Shown here: positions 9,495 to 22,487 of the stretch, piece after piece
How the letters are laid out: each line of letters starts with the position of its first letter
Position numbering within the stretch: the first letter of the stretch is position 1
DNA from: Cryptococcus deneoformans JEC21
Lineage: Eukaryota > Basidiomycota > Tremellomycetes > Tremellales > Cryptococcaceae
DNA length: 57,500 nt
Reading direction: 5' to 3'
NCBI RefSeq assembly: GCF_000091045.1
Contig: NC_006685.1
Coordinates: 210,001-267,500, forward strand
Translations under genes and position numbers: made by a program
The notes under the pieces: model-generated
Told to the model about the DNA's origin: nothing
Database searches by the model: none
What the model saw: the letters and a program-made list of their open reading frames with translations, nothing else

Positions 9495-12400
9495 TCATCC
9501 CACATGTACATGTCCATTAACAACTACCAGCTCTCCACCAGCACCAGCACCTCCTAGACCGTATAAGCCATCCAGACCCGAATGCGCGCGGGGTGCAAGC
9601 CCATCTTCGACTTTGGATTCGACAAAGGCCTTGATTCGCGGAAGGACATCGTTGAGAACGTCGACGACTTTTGCTTTTTCTGGTGGGGAAAAAATATTGG
9701 GAAATTGGTCATTTTTTTTTTTCGTCAGTGATTTGTTTCCTCGACGCCGGGGAGGGGGCGGGCGGGGGGAGATGGGTTGAAAAGACATACGGGATGTAAA
9801 CACCGCGTCGCCTAATCTCCGCTTAACCTTTTCATCTTCCAATACCACATGCTCGGCAGGCACGTAGATTTGATTACACTATTACAACAAACAAACAAGC
9901 ATAAACATGACTGGATTGATAAAATTGATATGCAAAAGACTCACCTGCTTGAACCAGCTCAACTTTTCCTTATTTGACGGATTTGGTCTGACCAAGGAAT
10001 GTAAGCCGGCCACTTGCACCACAGCCTTCACCTTGAGCTCGACATCCCTCGCATTGACAAGATCCATGATCGCCTGACAGCCTGTACCGTGCCCTATGAA
10101 CACGACCTTTTCGCATTCGGACAGTTCAATGTAATTATCCCAAATGTACTTCATTAATTTGGATTCCATGTCGTTGGCTTGTTTCACGACCATCTTGGGG
10201 CCTTCCTGTTTAGTTGGGGAAGAAGGACCGGGCGAGTCAGTGAACAGCTGGCTGTTGCAATGGGAGTCGGGAAGGAACGTACGGGGTATTCGGTAGGTAG
10301 TTGCTTTAGGATATTGACATCGATGATGTTGTAGCCTTTTGTTTTAACCCATGAGACAACCGCATCGCTCGTATCGAGCTGGAAAAGGAGGAAAAAAATC
10401 AGATTGTTGGTTTACTCGCGAAATAAGCATGGTGGCGCCTTACAAGGTAGCTGTTCGCCAGGTGGATGTTGGTCGACCTTGCGCCGTCGGTCTCCACTCT
10501 CAGGTTACCACTTTGAGAAGATTCGTATTGTCAGAACAGTTTCCCCCCTTGCATAAAACGGGAGCTACGACTCACAAATCATGGACAAACACCACCAGCA
10601 CTCCCTTTTCTCCAACTTCATACATATTCTCACTATTCGCACATCGAGTCAGTCCATCCTTTTCATACTGGCAAGACAAGGATAAGGACAATAGAAAAAA
10701 CGAAAGCGACCCACTTGCAGATGATCTGACCGCCAAATGCAGCTTCTAATTCTTGGCTGGCCAATGGTATTTGATACAACTGGTGTTTGGTAAACATGTG
10801 GTGTGCGCGATGGATTTTCAGTAGGTCTGGGATTGTATACACGGGAGAAGTGCCATTCTCAAGCTCGGTAACTACATTGCTTCGTATCAGTTTCCATTTA
10901 CTTTAAACGGAAGATGAAATGAGAAGCGGGAGGAGGGAGGGAGAGAAGAGAAGGACATACCTTCAGGCGGTTCACAAGCCTTTACATCGATGCACTTCCA
11001 GTACTTGCTCTGTTCAAGCGCGACCTGGTAGACCACCTCGGTAGCCGCTTCGGATGCTCGCATGATGCCCAGCTCGGGCGGGATTTCACCCAAGAGGACA
11101 CGGGCGACGGCGAGGGCGGAATCGGAGATGGCTCGGAGATTGTATCCACCCTGTTATGATTCAGTCAAAGGGTTCAGTGTCGGGGGGTTGTGGAAGAGAG
11201 ACTTACTTCAAGAGCGACGACAAGCTTGCCACCAGCCAATGAGCTGAGCATATGTGTCATATGTCCGTAAGCTGCAGGGGTGACACGACATTGACCGAGC
11301 ATGTCTCCGTCCGCAGCATCGAATCCGGCAGAAACTGGGTTGTTGAGACTGTCAGTTTTCTGGACGGTTGAAAAGACAATAGGATCGATGCAAGTCAAAA
11401 AAAGGATTTACTGATGACGAGATCGGGGTCGAACTCGTATGCTATTGGCATGATGATCCGCTGGAAAGCATAGATATAGTCGGCATCACCGAAACCCGGT
11501 CCAGGCCAGGGGATGTTGACAGACCTGGCCCAGGCAAATATGAGCGTTTACATTCTCTTTTTTGAATAAACGGAAAGATAATACACCACTTACTTGCCGA
11601 CACCTTCACCATCACCGACCATGTTGAGAGATCCGAAATCGCTGTTGGGGTAGAATGTTCCTCCTTCATGTCTATGTAATGACATGTAAAGTACATCACC
11701 ATCATGCCAGAATGCTCTTTGTGTACCGTTACCATGGTGGACGTCCCTTTTTTGTGTTTACAGGGTCAGAGAAGGGTTTTCAGTCTAATGAACAAACGGA
11801 CTTACCAATCCAAGATCAAGACCTTTTTGGCCAACCCTTCCCTCTGCATCTCCCTGGTAGCCACTGCAACGTTGTTGAAGAAACAGAAACCCATATGTTC
11901 GTTGGGCTCTGCGTGATGGCCCGGCGGACGTACGATGGCAAAGGCGTTGCGCACTTCATTCTTGCAGACTGATCGACATGCTTGAATCACACCTCCCGCA
12001 GAAAGACGAGCACAGTGGGCAGTCTCACGGCAGACGTAGAGGGATAGCTGATCGTAGTACTCTTTCATATCTTGAATTTGCTGATCGCTCAACACTAGAA
12101 GAGGGAATGATGAGTAGCTGGTCAATGGACTGGAAAGAGAGAATATGGACCCACGCTCCGTAGCCTGCACTTTATCCCACATCTCCTCGCCATGCACCAG
12201 CAAGACTTGCTCAAACTTGACCTCTTCAAAATCCAGCCTCTTCATCCGCCTGATCAACCCTTGCTCCGCCAGCCTGGTAAAGATCCTCTTGATCCGCATG
12301 GGATCTTCCGGGTGTCCGTCGCCGTTATCCATTACATTTTCTGCGGTGGGCATGTAGCCTTCCATGCAGTGCAGCATCATGAGAGGGTCGTAGATGTAGC

Positions 12401-12521
12401 CGGTACGGGCGATACGTGCTGCTGCGCCTGGCATGGCCATGGTTGTATGGCTGGGCGAGTTGCCGACGTTTGTGGGGGCGGCGGGGGGCGGGCCAGTGTG
12501 CATGGCGGCTGTGTGTGCCAT
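9495..12521 (-). CDS. Class II histone deacetylase (Hda1/Clr3 type) with Arb2 domain
   Basis: It removes acetyl groups from histone lysines in a repressive chromatin complex. Thirteen exons: 12155-12521, 11806-12094, 11594-11746, 11412-11524, 11207-11334, 10961-11150, 10715-10871, 10576-10632, 10444-10510, 10283-10378, 9945-10205, 9791-9878, 9495-9679; 716 residues, all phases consistent. The catalytic domain carries [10 protein letters not shown] (catalytic His pair near 182-183), [11 protein letters not shown] and [10 protein letters not shown] (zinc ligands), and GGYNL (active-site Tyr). From about residue 440 the Arb2 domain follows ([23 protein letters not shown]), as in yeast Hda1 and fission yeast Clr3. 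The start at MAHTAAMH is chosen because upstream in-frame ATGs run into the promoter shared with NOP12. I give no symbol because Cryptococcus has several class II paralogues. Confidence 0.92.
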
Positions 12522-12742
12522 CCTGCGGTGCGCTGGCGCGGGGCGGAGAGAAGGGGGAGCACAAAGGGGGGAGGGGGAGTGCATGTAGAGCACGAGTAAT
12601 GTGGAGGGCTGATTAAGGGTGTCCCACTGTCTGCAGCAACACATCCACCGTACTGGTGCCTGCCCTCCACCCGGCGCTCCCTCGGAAATTTTGGATCACA
12701 CATCGCATCTGCCTTTATCGCACATCCCGCACTCACCGAAAA

Positions 12743-14057
12743 ATGGCGAAGCACTCTGCACACAAGGGCAAGGCCCCAGTCACAGACAAGAACAATAAGC
12801 GCAAGAGAGACGCACAGGATAGCAGCCAGGGGGACGCACCCGTCGCTCTCTTTGCTGCTGTCAAGGATACCGAGTTGGACGACATTTTTGCAAAGAGCGT
12901 AAGTGTCTTGCCCTTTTTTTTTTCTGCAAAGCGATCGATGCTCATATACCGACAATCCAGAATGCCTTTTCTGCACCTGCACCTGTTGCCAGTACATCAA
13001 AAGCTCATCTCCAGACTACATCTGCTCCCGCAGCCAAAAAGGGCAAGAAGAGCCCTTCACCCGAAATGGAAGAGGACGTGCGAGTAGACGATCAGGATGA
13101 GAGCGAGAGTTCCGAGGAAGACGAAGATGGAGAGGACAATGAGGCCGAGCTTTCCGAGATTGATGAAGAGTTGCCGGACGACGACGACGAGGATGTTTCT
13201 GATGCCGAGAGTGACAGTGAGGCGGCCAAGGCCAAGGAGACTAAAAAGACAAAGAAGAGCAAGCTCGGCAAGTATGTGCCTGCTGAGGAATCGGTACAGG
13301 ACAAGAACAGGAGGACTGCGTTCATTGGTAACCTTCCTATCGACGCTGCAAAGTCCAAGGTGAGCTCTATTCTTTGCTTCCCCCCTTTTCGTTTGGATAC
13401 GCCAATCTGATAATCGAAACGCAACAGTCGACATTGAAACAACTCCGAGCCCACATCATGTCATTTGTCCCATCTGCCAAGATTGAATCTCTCCGATTCC
13501 GATCTGTTGCCTTTGCCACCCCTACCGCTGCGCTCCCCACTGAGGATCCTGAGAAGGACGCCAACCAGCGTGCGAAACGAGAAAAGGAGCGTGCTGCCGC
13601 TTGGAAGGCCAAGCAAAACGCTGATGGGGAGGATGCGGAGCTTGACAAGGCCAAGGTGTTTATCGATGCCAAGGGAAAGAGAAAGGTCGCTTTCATCAAA
13701 AAAGACGTGCGTCCCTGATACTAGCTACCCATCATCTCGCATACATAACATTGGCTGACAAGGTTATTCATACAGTTCCACTCTGAGATTGACTCTTGTA
13801 ACGCCTATGTCGTCTTTGCTTATCCCCACCCTGACCGAGCTGCCAATGTCGCCCCGATCCTCGACCCCTTTGAGGCTGCCGCCAAGTTCATCGCGTCTGC
13901 GAACAGCAGTACCTTTTCCGGGCGTACGATCCGCGTCGACTCTGTCCGCTTACCTTCTTCTGTCGGTCTCGCCGGCGCGTCCACTTCCCTGAGCAAGCGG
14001 GACGCATGGCTGCCTAGTAACACGGATCCCAAGAAGAGTCTCTTTGTGGGCGGTTTA

Positions 14058-14101
<44 letters not shown>

Positions 14102-14156
14102 GTTGGTCAAGGCTGAGAGGGGTGCGAACAAGGAGGGGAGCGGAAAGTGGGTTACT

Positions 14157-14188
<32 letters not shown>

Positions 14189-14567
14189 GCTCGGTAAAGG
14201 TTTCGGTTACGTTCACTTTGCTGTGAGTATATTCCCGAGGAAAAGAAGAAAAAGGGTCTTATGCTGATATTCAATAAAATAGGACCGAGAAAGCGTGGAA
14301 GAGATTCTCGCAATGGACGCTAAACAAATCAAATTCGCCAAACGAACGCTTCGTGTGCAGCCATGCAAGACCATCCCTACCGCCAACACTCTTCAAAACA
14401 CTATCAAAAAGATCGCTGCCGGCTCTGGCGGCGCTTCAAAGGACAAGACCAAGAAAGCTTATGTCCGACCGGGTGTCATCCCCAAGGGCGACCCTGCGCT
14501 CGGTGACAAGCTCAAGAACCTGTCCAAGGAGGAACGAAAGACTATCAAGAGCTCTGACGCTGATCGG

Positions 14568-14629
<62 letters not shown>

Positions 14630-14630
14630 T

Positions 14631-14674
<44 letters not shown>

Positions 14675-14690
14675 CGCGTCAAAGAAGCCC

Positions 14691-14725
<35 letters not shown>

Positions 14726-14756
14726 GGTTGCAAAGATGAAGGGTTCAAGGGAGTAG
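12743..14756 (+). CDS. NOP12: Nop12-like nucleolar RRM protein
   Basis: This is a pre-60S ribosome assembly factor that binds RNA in the nucleolus. Exons 12743-12898, 12961-13359, 13428-13706, 13776-14222 and 14283-14756 give 584 residues. A basic N-terminus and a long Asp/Glu-rich stretch (about 100-160) lead to the first RRM (RTAFIGNLPID). The second RRM has KSLFVGGLDY (RNP2) and GKGFGYVHFA (RNP1, split by the last intron). The C-terminus is a Lys-rich tail typical of nucleolar proteins. Two RRMs after an acidic region and a basic tail are the Nop12 arrangement; an Rbm34-like name would be equivalent. It shares a 221-bp divergent promoter with the deacetylase gene. Confidence 0.87.
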
Positions 14757-14940
14757 ACGTGTGTATTTTTCCTGTGACTTGGATTATTCTCGTGCATGAT
14801 GTATTGGCTTTGTTAATTATTAATGGCGACGGCTTGTTCGGCCTGTTCGGATTTACGTCGGCGATGTCCGTTGTGATAAGTGCCGTTTTATATACGTACA
14901 TTTATATTTTGTGGGGATTTTTGTATTCACTCCACACACA

Positions 14941-15108
14941 ATGCCAGGCCCGACACCGTCAGCGCACCAGGTGCTCGTGTACTCGGGCCCCGGGGTGTCG
15001 CCGCTCTCCCTCTCGCACACCCTCCTCACCCTCCGCCTCCTCCTGCTCCCCCACTACACCGTCCAGCCCGCAGCCCCAGACCTCCTCGCACTCCAGCCAT
15101 GGGAACCG

Positions 15109-15140
<32 letters not shown>

Positions 15141-15237
15141 GGACCTTCCCTACGTCGACGAGCTCACGCACAAGCGGCCCGTCACAAACAGGATCAGAGA
15201 GTATGTCCAGCAAGGCGGCCGCTTCTTGGGCATATGT

Positions 15238-15274
<37 letters not shown>

Positions 15275-15949
15275 ATGTCGGAGGCGGTATGGAAGTTGCC
15301 GGGAAGAGAGATTTGGTGCGTTTTTTTGCGATGTGGAACAGGTTTCGAACTGCGTGCTGACGGTGCGAATCAGGCCTTTTTCCCTGGGCCTAGCAGAGGA
15401 CCCGTATTCCAAGGTTTTCAATATGCGTCTGAATCCGGATCCAGGGCTGTCGTCCTCAACCTCGAATCTTCCAAGCTCGAGACACTCAACCACATCTATT
15501 ATAACGGCGGCGGCCAATTCATTCTCCCTTCGCCTCCCCCTCCAAACGTCCAAATCCTCGCTCGCTTCCAAGAAACTTGTTCCGACCCATCAGGACAACA
15601 ACAACAACAACTCGTCGCCGCCGTCTTCACCCAAAACGGCAAGGGCTGCACCGTTCTCTCCTCTGTCCATCCAGAATACCCTCTCTCCGACCCTCCGGCG
15701 AGTAACGCCATTGCTAAACTGGACGTGCGGCCGTCCCAGGTGGAGGTTGAGATGAGCGACAAGGCTCGTTTGTCGTGGGTCGAGGAGTTACTCATCAAGC
15801 TCGGTTTGACCCCTCCCGAACGTCTTACCGCCGCAAACCGGGCCAAATCCTCAGCCGACTCGGAGCACGAGGATGAAGACCCGGCTCTCCTCCTTCACCC
15901 CACTCACCCTTCACCCATCTTTTTCTTGTCTCATCCCAACCTGCCGCAG

Positions 15950-15987
<38 letters not shown>

Positions 15988-16303
15988 CAAGATGGAGCAA
16001 AGAGATGGGTGGGATGTTTTGAGGGATGCGAACGATGAGATTCGTTTTGGTACGACGGAAGCTACCTCGCCTGAACGAGCAGCCTCTGAAGATGGTATCA
16101 CGCAATGGCTTGCGCAAGCCCGTCGTACCCAGCCCGTGTTCCCACCTTCCGTCGAAGATCTTTCGATACAATCCGACTCTACCCCACAACCTCCCTCTCC
16201 ACCCGATTTGCACGCTCTCACCAAAACCATCCTCCTTCCTTCGCCTTCAGTCGAATACTCTTCCAGATGGACTCCATTGTTCAACTTTTCTACTTACTGG
16301 GAT

Positions 16304-16338
<35 letters not shown>

Positions 16339-16525
16339 TTCAGGCGTGATGCGGCAGGGATCGGATGGACAGGGCGAGCGGTGTTCATTGGGTGACTGTG
16401 TCTTGTACGGTGAAACAGTGACGAGTACTCAGACGATGCTTGACGGCAACCCCCTTCTCCTCACCAATCTCCCTACACCGCTCGTCTTCCTCGCGTCTTT
16501 CCAACTTTCCGGCCGAGGTCGAGGC

Positions 16526-16557
<32 letters not shown>

Positions 16558-16615
16558 CCAATTCTCACTGCTTCTCGACCTCCCCGCTTCCCTTTCATCC
16601 AAAATGGTTTTCATC

Positions 16616-16648
<33 letters not shown>

Positions 16649-17246
16649 ATCGATGAGGATGGGAGATTAGGTGTTAGAATCAAGTGGCCGAACGATATCT
16701 ATGCCGAGGTTGAAGGCGTGGGTGGGACGGAGATCGGTAGTGGAAAAAAGGGCAAGGCCAAGTTGGGTGGGATCTTGGTGAACACTAGTTTTGTCGGCGG
16801 GAAATGGAGAATTGTTGTTGGTAAGCTTTGCATTTTTTTTTGCAACCCATTTTATCCTACTTCACCCCCTTCTAATGACCTGTTTCTACAGGATGTGGTA
16901 TCAACATTCTCAACGCTCTTCCCACATCATCCGTCTCCCAACTACATGCTTTACTCGCCGCCAAACTTTCTTCCACATCATCTAATAAACCTCTTCCGCC
17001 TGCACCTACCATGGAGGGTACCTTTGCTCGCATCATGAGTTCCTTTGATGCGAAATGGGAGCAATTCATCGAGGAGAAGGGTTTCAAAGGGTTCATGGAT
17101 GAATACCACGGAAGGTGGTTGCATTCGTCGGTTTTTTTCTTTTTCTTTATCCCCATTGATTGTTCCGTTTCCATGATCTCATACTGACTTTTTTGTTAAT
17201 TATTAGAGGGCAAGACGTTCTCCTCACTACCACCGAACCCCACACT

Positions 17247-17305
<59 letters not shown>

Positions 17306-17477
17306 CGACAAACCTAAAGCCTCCACCGGTCTCACACCCCTGTACAACAGGGACATTGACGCCGGCGAGGATGATCGTGGTTCGTGGTCTTCTTCTCCCT
17401 CTGTTCCTAGGTCTGGAGCTGCTCGAGCCCAAACGCAGAACCACTCACCGTTTGTCGACCTCCAGCCAGATGGGAAC

Positions 17478-17512
<35 letters not shown>

Positions 17513-17519
17513 AGTATAA
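14941..17519 (+). CDS. BPL1: Biotin-protein ligase (holocarboxylase synthetase)
   Basis: It attaches biotin to biotin-dependent carboxylases such as acetyl-CoA and pyruvate carboxylase, via biotinyl-AMP. Exons 14941-15315, 15374-16820, 16892-17126 and 17207-17519 give 789 residues. The N-terminal domain resembles a class I glutamine amidotransferase (VVPGGRDLPY, GRFLGICAGAYFAS), as in other fungal Bpl1 proteins. The catalytic core has GETVTSTQTM, the biotinyl-AMP loop SGRGRGSNMW (near 505), IKWPNDIY and KLGGILVNT. The C-terminal SH3-like domain starts at WLHSGQDVLL; that motif is rebuilt by the third splice, which fixed the donor choice (cattc|gtcggt). The start lies 184 bp after the NOP12 stop on the same strand. 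Confidence 0.93.
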
Positions 17520-17720
17520 GGGGTTCTGTGTATTGTAGGTATAAAAAGCTCGACATTGACATCCTGTCTTTATGAAAGGTTGTACTCCTCTTTGCATGGT
17601 TTGTAGTGAAAAGCTAATCTCTACTAACCCTCGGCTTTCCTTGCTGACCTTTTGCCTTCTCTCTTCTTTTTCTTTTTTGCTTTTTTTATGTCATTCCTTA
17701 CTCGATATCGCAACTCAGAA

Positions 17721-17746
17721 CCGAGCTTAGACACGTCGGCAGCCAA

Positions 17747-17779
<33 letters not shown>
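17721..17779 (+). repeat. Non-coding direct repeat, copy A, with stem
   Basis: It begins ccgagcttagacacgtc and ends gatgtcacagctatcggaa, like copy B at 18110-18172. Inside it, gtcggcagc (17735-17743) can pair with gctgccgat (17755-17763), nine pairs including one G-U, with an 11-nt loop. A small non-coding RNA is one possible explanation. I could not assign boxes of a known snoRNA class. Confidence 0.65.
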
Positions 17780-17789
<10 letters not shown>

Positions 17790-17822
17790 TCTCGTTCATA
17801 GAGCTTTCCTCGACCAATCTCA

Positions 17823-17855
<33 letters not shown>

Positions 17856-18109
17856 AGTCACCTCTTTTTTTGGGCCCTGGGAAGCTTACTATGAAGCCTT
17901 TTCCCACTTCATGGTGTTCCTCTACGAGACATTCCGACATTTATTTTGGAAAAAAGGTCCACTATATGGTCTGACAGTAGCGGCCGACAGTGAATTGATG
18001 TCTCTGCTTCTCTCTGTGGACTGCTCTTGCCAGGCTGTGTATTGGATCTTTTTTCTTCTTTTTTTTTCTCATTTCCCTTTTAGCCATAATTTATCATTAT
18101 TATCCGAAC

Positions 18110-18172
18110 CCGAGCTTAGACACGTCTGCAGCCTACCCTTTTCCCCCGCTGCCGATGTCACAGCTATCGGAA
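18110..18172 (+). repeat. Non-coding direct repeat, copy B, with stem
   Basis: This is a second diverged copy of the 17721-17779 element. Outer blocks are nearly identical while the middle (loop) differs in sequence and length. The stem arms gtctgcagc (18124-18132) and gctgccgat (18148-18156) keep eight of nine pairs. Confidence 0.65.
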
Positions 18173-18431
18173 AACCAAAATTTCTATCGCCAAATGCTCG
18201 CCTCGTCGTGGTGGTCTTTTCGGGCCTACTCGGGAAATGTTTACTGTGCTTCGGTACAGTGGCAGATCCCCACGAGGCATACAGAGCAGGAACCTTTCAC
18301 TTTCTAGCTCGGGCAAATTGCGGACACATCTTTCACCTTCCTTTTTTTTGCCATTTTTCATGCATCATGTGCATGCGTCAGCCGTACGCACGAGGTCTAT
18401 AATACATTATTATCCCCAAACCTATATCTTA

Positions 18432-18498
18432 TTAAGCCCTTGTCGATCTCGATGACCCTTTATCCTTCTTTCGCAATGAATAATGCCCATTAAACGCG

Positions 18499-18530
<32 letters not shown>

Positions 18531-18549
18531 CGCGTGCGCCCCAGCCATG

Positions 18550-18582
<33 letters not shown>

Positions 18583-21500
18583 TTTGAACACTCTCGAATT
18601 CGAATTCGGATGGACTGTAGTTGCTCCTCAGAACGAGTAGGATCGTCAGACGAGGTGGATGGGGTGTAGAGACCTCGTGAGGCGTCACGTTGTCGGTCGA
18701 GGCGGGTTGCTTCCCCAAGTGACCACGCGTAGAGGTCATCCTGTAGACTATGGTAAATGAACGCGCTAGTCGTTGGAAAGAGCAAACTTACCATGGCATC
18801 TTTGAATTGTAATATAAGCTCCAATGCATCTCTCACAAGATCCAAAAGTATCTCCTATGATAACCATCAGCTGCGTTAATGGAAATGGATTAGCATTTGA
18901 GGGCACCCACTTCCTTATCTCTCTTCGCACTCAATAACAGCACTTTTCTCACAACCCTACTTAGGTACTTTCGATGAGCTGTGATAAGCGCATCCAAATC
19001 CCCTTCCCTTTTCGTTGTAAATTCGATCAAATCTGCCCATGAGCATTCTATAACCTCCAGCTGACAGAAAGCTTGTAGTTGACGAAGAAAGTGGACCATC
19101 TCAGCCTGGACGATGCGACAATGGTGCCAATCATTGTTCAAACCGGGTACCCGCTCATACACTTTAGACCCGCTCGTAACCCTCATCCAATTTTGGGTCA
19201 AAACTACCTCTACACGTTTCAACCTCCAGAGATGGTTGAACAATCGATCGTAATCACCCATCGCACGATGATCCAACACGGCGTTGAGAGGAGCCTCGAC
19301 CTTGTATTGAAGCGCAAAGCAGTCCCACCCTGTTTCGCCGTGAGAGTATTCGAGGATACGAGCGTCCAGACGGCGGAGGATATCGGGAGAGTCGTATTGG
19401 GCATTGGAGCCGCGGATGGCGGACTCGAGATCGGAGGTGAGGTGGTGGCGGTAGAGGTTGATGGCGGGCTTGGAGAGTCGAGGGCTAGAAATGATCAGCA
19501 TGAGAAAAGTGACCTTGGTTCAGCACAAAACTCACGCCATAGCTTCCATTAGTAGCTCAGTGAAATCACCAGCTCCTAACATCAGGTACGATTTGAGCGC
19601 TCGAAGGTGATCAAGCAATCTGAATTTGTCAAAGAAGATCTCTAATAAACGCTGAGAAGCTATTGAATAGGCATCGTCGATGGATCGTTCCAAGCCGGCC
19701 AAATCGCTATACTTGAGTGCTACAACTCTGTCAGACATTGACCCTCTTTTACATCCCATGAACTCACCTCGTCCTGCATTGGCTATCTTGGCTTGCGTCT
19801 CGATCCAGTCGCTATCATGGCAGCTATACCTGATAAAGTTCAAGCTCCGACCAGTGGAGAAAATCTAAATAAGAGAAAATCAATTTTTCAATCGACACAT
19901 GGTTTCGCGATTCATATTAGACGACCTACCTTTTTTGCAAAGTCCTCGCCCACAAACCCAGGCACCATCTTTTTCACAAACACATACTTCTTTTCCCACA
20001 GCTTATACGCCTCCTCTTCTCCACCATCTGCGTCCATGCCCATCTCAAAGCCTACATCACCAGTCGGTGAAATTTGGCCCTCTCGAAATGAAACGTTTTC
20101 AGGGTTGAGCTGCACGAAGAATTCTTTGAAGGGATCATGGAGCTCGCCCGAGAATATCCAGCGCTGGAGAGTTAGGAAAAATGGTTTTGAGACCTACGGG
20201 AGCGCTTAGCACAAATGTGAGAAAACTATTCCTGATTTACCTCTTCAAGAATCTGGGTGGTGAAATTCCGGATCAGAGGATCACCATTACTTGTGTGTGA
20301 ATGTAGTTTGGATACTAAAGCTCCACCATGGGTGTCTGACGACCGGGCATGTCAGTTCCTTCATAGTCATCCACACGATTGACTCACTCTTCGCCTCATC
20401 CACAATAGTACTCATCTGCTTCAACTTCAACTTCATATCCTCGGTCCATAGTCTGAGTCTCAGTAATGTGAGACCGCTGTCAGGCTGCTCTCCACTGGAA
20501 GACGCCGTGTTCATCTGGGATTCAAGTACAGCCAGTAGTCGGTGGTATTCCGAAAGCTCATGATGAAGAAAATGGCACAGACTCTTAAGATGACAGTATA
20601 AGAAATCGTCAACTTCATTTTGCGCGGATCATGCATTGTGACTGACCTGTTCAATCATCCCTCCTTTGCTATCCCCAGCTTGTCTGGAGTTTACAAAGTT
20701 TGTTACACGTCGATAAAGCATTCCCATCTCTGACAGCTGCATCAACAATGTCCTGGTGGGTTGAGATATCACTCCATCCTAATGCTTGTCAGCATGGTCT
20801 TCCCTCCATACATAATCAGTAGATTTCACCTTTTCCTCATCAGCAACGATTTCAATACCGACTACTTCGTCATCATATCCCTCCTCAATAATGGGCCCTT
20901 CCTTGCCTAATGGGAATCCGGTTCCCTCGCCTTCACGACCTCTTTCGGTAAGATATGGATTCTGTTCTTTCGGTGGTGAAACGGCAAAGTGTACATAACG
21001 CCCGTCTATCCCTTGAAGGAGGTAAAGTGTATCCCGCAAGAGCAAATGCTGAGGAAACGGTGGTTGAGCTAGAAACATTCAATCAGTCGAGGGAATAGAG
21101 ATTATAATCGGCAACTCACAGCGATTAGCACGCCATTGATTGATAATATCCGCCTTAGCCTTGCCTTTGGCGTCGAAACCTAATAGGGAAATGTTTGGCA
21201 CGGCGTCGACCAATGGTTGTCTTGACGAGCTGGGCTTTGTGGATGGGAAGGTTGGTGGCGGCATATTTTTGGGCGATTTAGAAGATCCGGCAACAGTCGA
21301 TCTGGAAGCGTTGTTTGGATTGATAGGGGAGAGAGCTGCTAATAATTCCAAATGAGGATTGGGTGATGACAATAATTTCTGGCAACCGAGTGATGAGTTA
21401 CTTCTGTAATCACGGGTTGCGCCCAGACTCACACCTCGCTCGAGCTTGTTCCAAATCGCATTGAATTTGAGGGCCTTCTCAGCGCCCCCTTCTTTCGCTC

Positions 21501-21843
21501 CAGAGCTAGTGTAGGCATAGATCATCCTCTTCACTGTCTCGGGCAGTGTCTCTGCAGACAGAGGAGTTGACGAAGGAAGGTTGCTATTCAAGATGTCAGC
21601 TCTAACGACCAATCTACGCCTACGCGATAAAACAGACCTGTCAAGGATTTTCTGACACCATTCCATCATCTCGGCAACACTTTCCCTTCTTTCTTTTTCT
21701 TTTGGATCATCTGTCCTTGTTCCTCGGACTGGGGCCAGTGACGGGACAAGAGAATATATGAGCTGTTCGAGAGGGGGGCGAGATACGGGCATCGCTGCTG
21801 TTCCCCGTGAGGAGGAGGCCACTGAGCTTGGCCTTGGTACCAT
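18432..21843 (-). CDS. Gamma-tubulin complex component 3 (GCP3/Spc98/Alp6)
   Basis: It is a core subunit of the gamma-tubulin small complex that nucleates microtubules at spindle pole bodies. Thirteen exons: 21638-21843, 21433-21583, 21120-21378, 20830-21068, 20647-20778, 20388-20583, 20241-20335, 19930-20193, 19768-19864, 19536-19719, 18911-19484, 18792-18854, 18432-18740; 922 residues. Family motifs include LLRDTLYLLQGIDGRYV, LVSKLHSHTSNGDP and WIFSGELHDPF in the first GCP domain. In the second are SAIRGSNAQYD, DILRRLDARIL and KVEAPLNAVLDHRAM, which fit GCP3 better than GCP2. The first ATG (MVPRPSS) is at 21843; further upstream only non-ATG codons extend the frame. Introns 1 and 2 are 54 nt without in-frame stops, so retention would leave the protein in frame. 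Confidence 0.9.
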
Positions 21844-22487
21844 GATACTGGTGTACGGTGCTGGACAAGATGTTCTCTTGGATTGAGTGCTGGTGTATCT
21901 TTGGTTGTTGTTGCCCAAAGCGAACGCGAACTACGCAACGCGTGCAAACGGAATTAAATTGTTTACATGTTTGGTGTTACGTAAGTGTGTTTTCTCGGCA
22001 TCTGCCGTAGATTAGAGGAGATCGGGTTTCGGAGATGGCCTGCCGGTTATCTTGTCTCGTCGAGCCCATACTGAGACGCAGCGAGTGTCACTATCGAGTC
22101 GGTCACTTGATAGACACACTCCGCAAGCCGGCCTGTGTCTCCAACGGCACTCTGGCCTTTCTCGACCTCACAATACTACTCCAACGTCTTCCTTTCACAA
22201 TCCCTGTCACTTCTCTCGCCTCACACCCATCCTCCGATTCCACCGGGTTACCAGCTTCTGATCCCGTTCAGACCTGCCCTAGTCAAATCCCCAAAGATTA
22301 CTCGGACCATTCAACCGGTCATACATCCTCTTAGCGTTTCCTTTCATACCCTCGCTACTGCCACTTCTTCTCTATCGACTCGCACGACACCATTTCAGAG
22401 TGCACGTGTGCCACTATAAGAGCACGCTCATTCGCTTATCCGACCTTCATACTCTTCATTCAATCTCCAAACCAAGCACCGTATACA
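21844..22487. other. Divergent promoter region of GCP3 and URC4
   Basis: This is 644 bp between two divergent start codons. The right part, from about 22140, is pyrimidine-rich and is likely the 5' leader of the URC4 gene. Overlapping open frames here have no motif. Confidence 0.5.

Larger units (their letters stand above)
17520..18431. other. Gene-free region with diverged non-coding direct repeats
   Basis: This stretch separates the convergent ends of BPL1 and the GCP3 gene. It is longer than the other convergent spacers and T-rich in two blocks, each followed by one copy of the repeat listed separately. No convincing open frame occurs; the frame at 17851-18402 has no motif. Confidence 0.5.
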
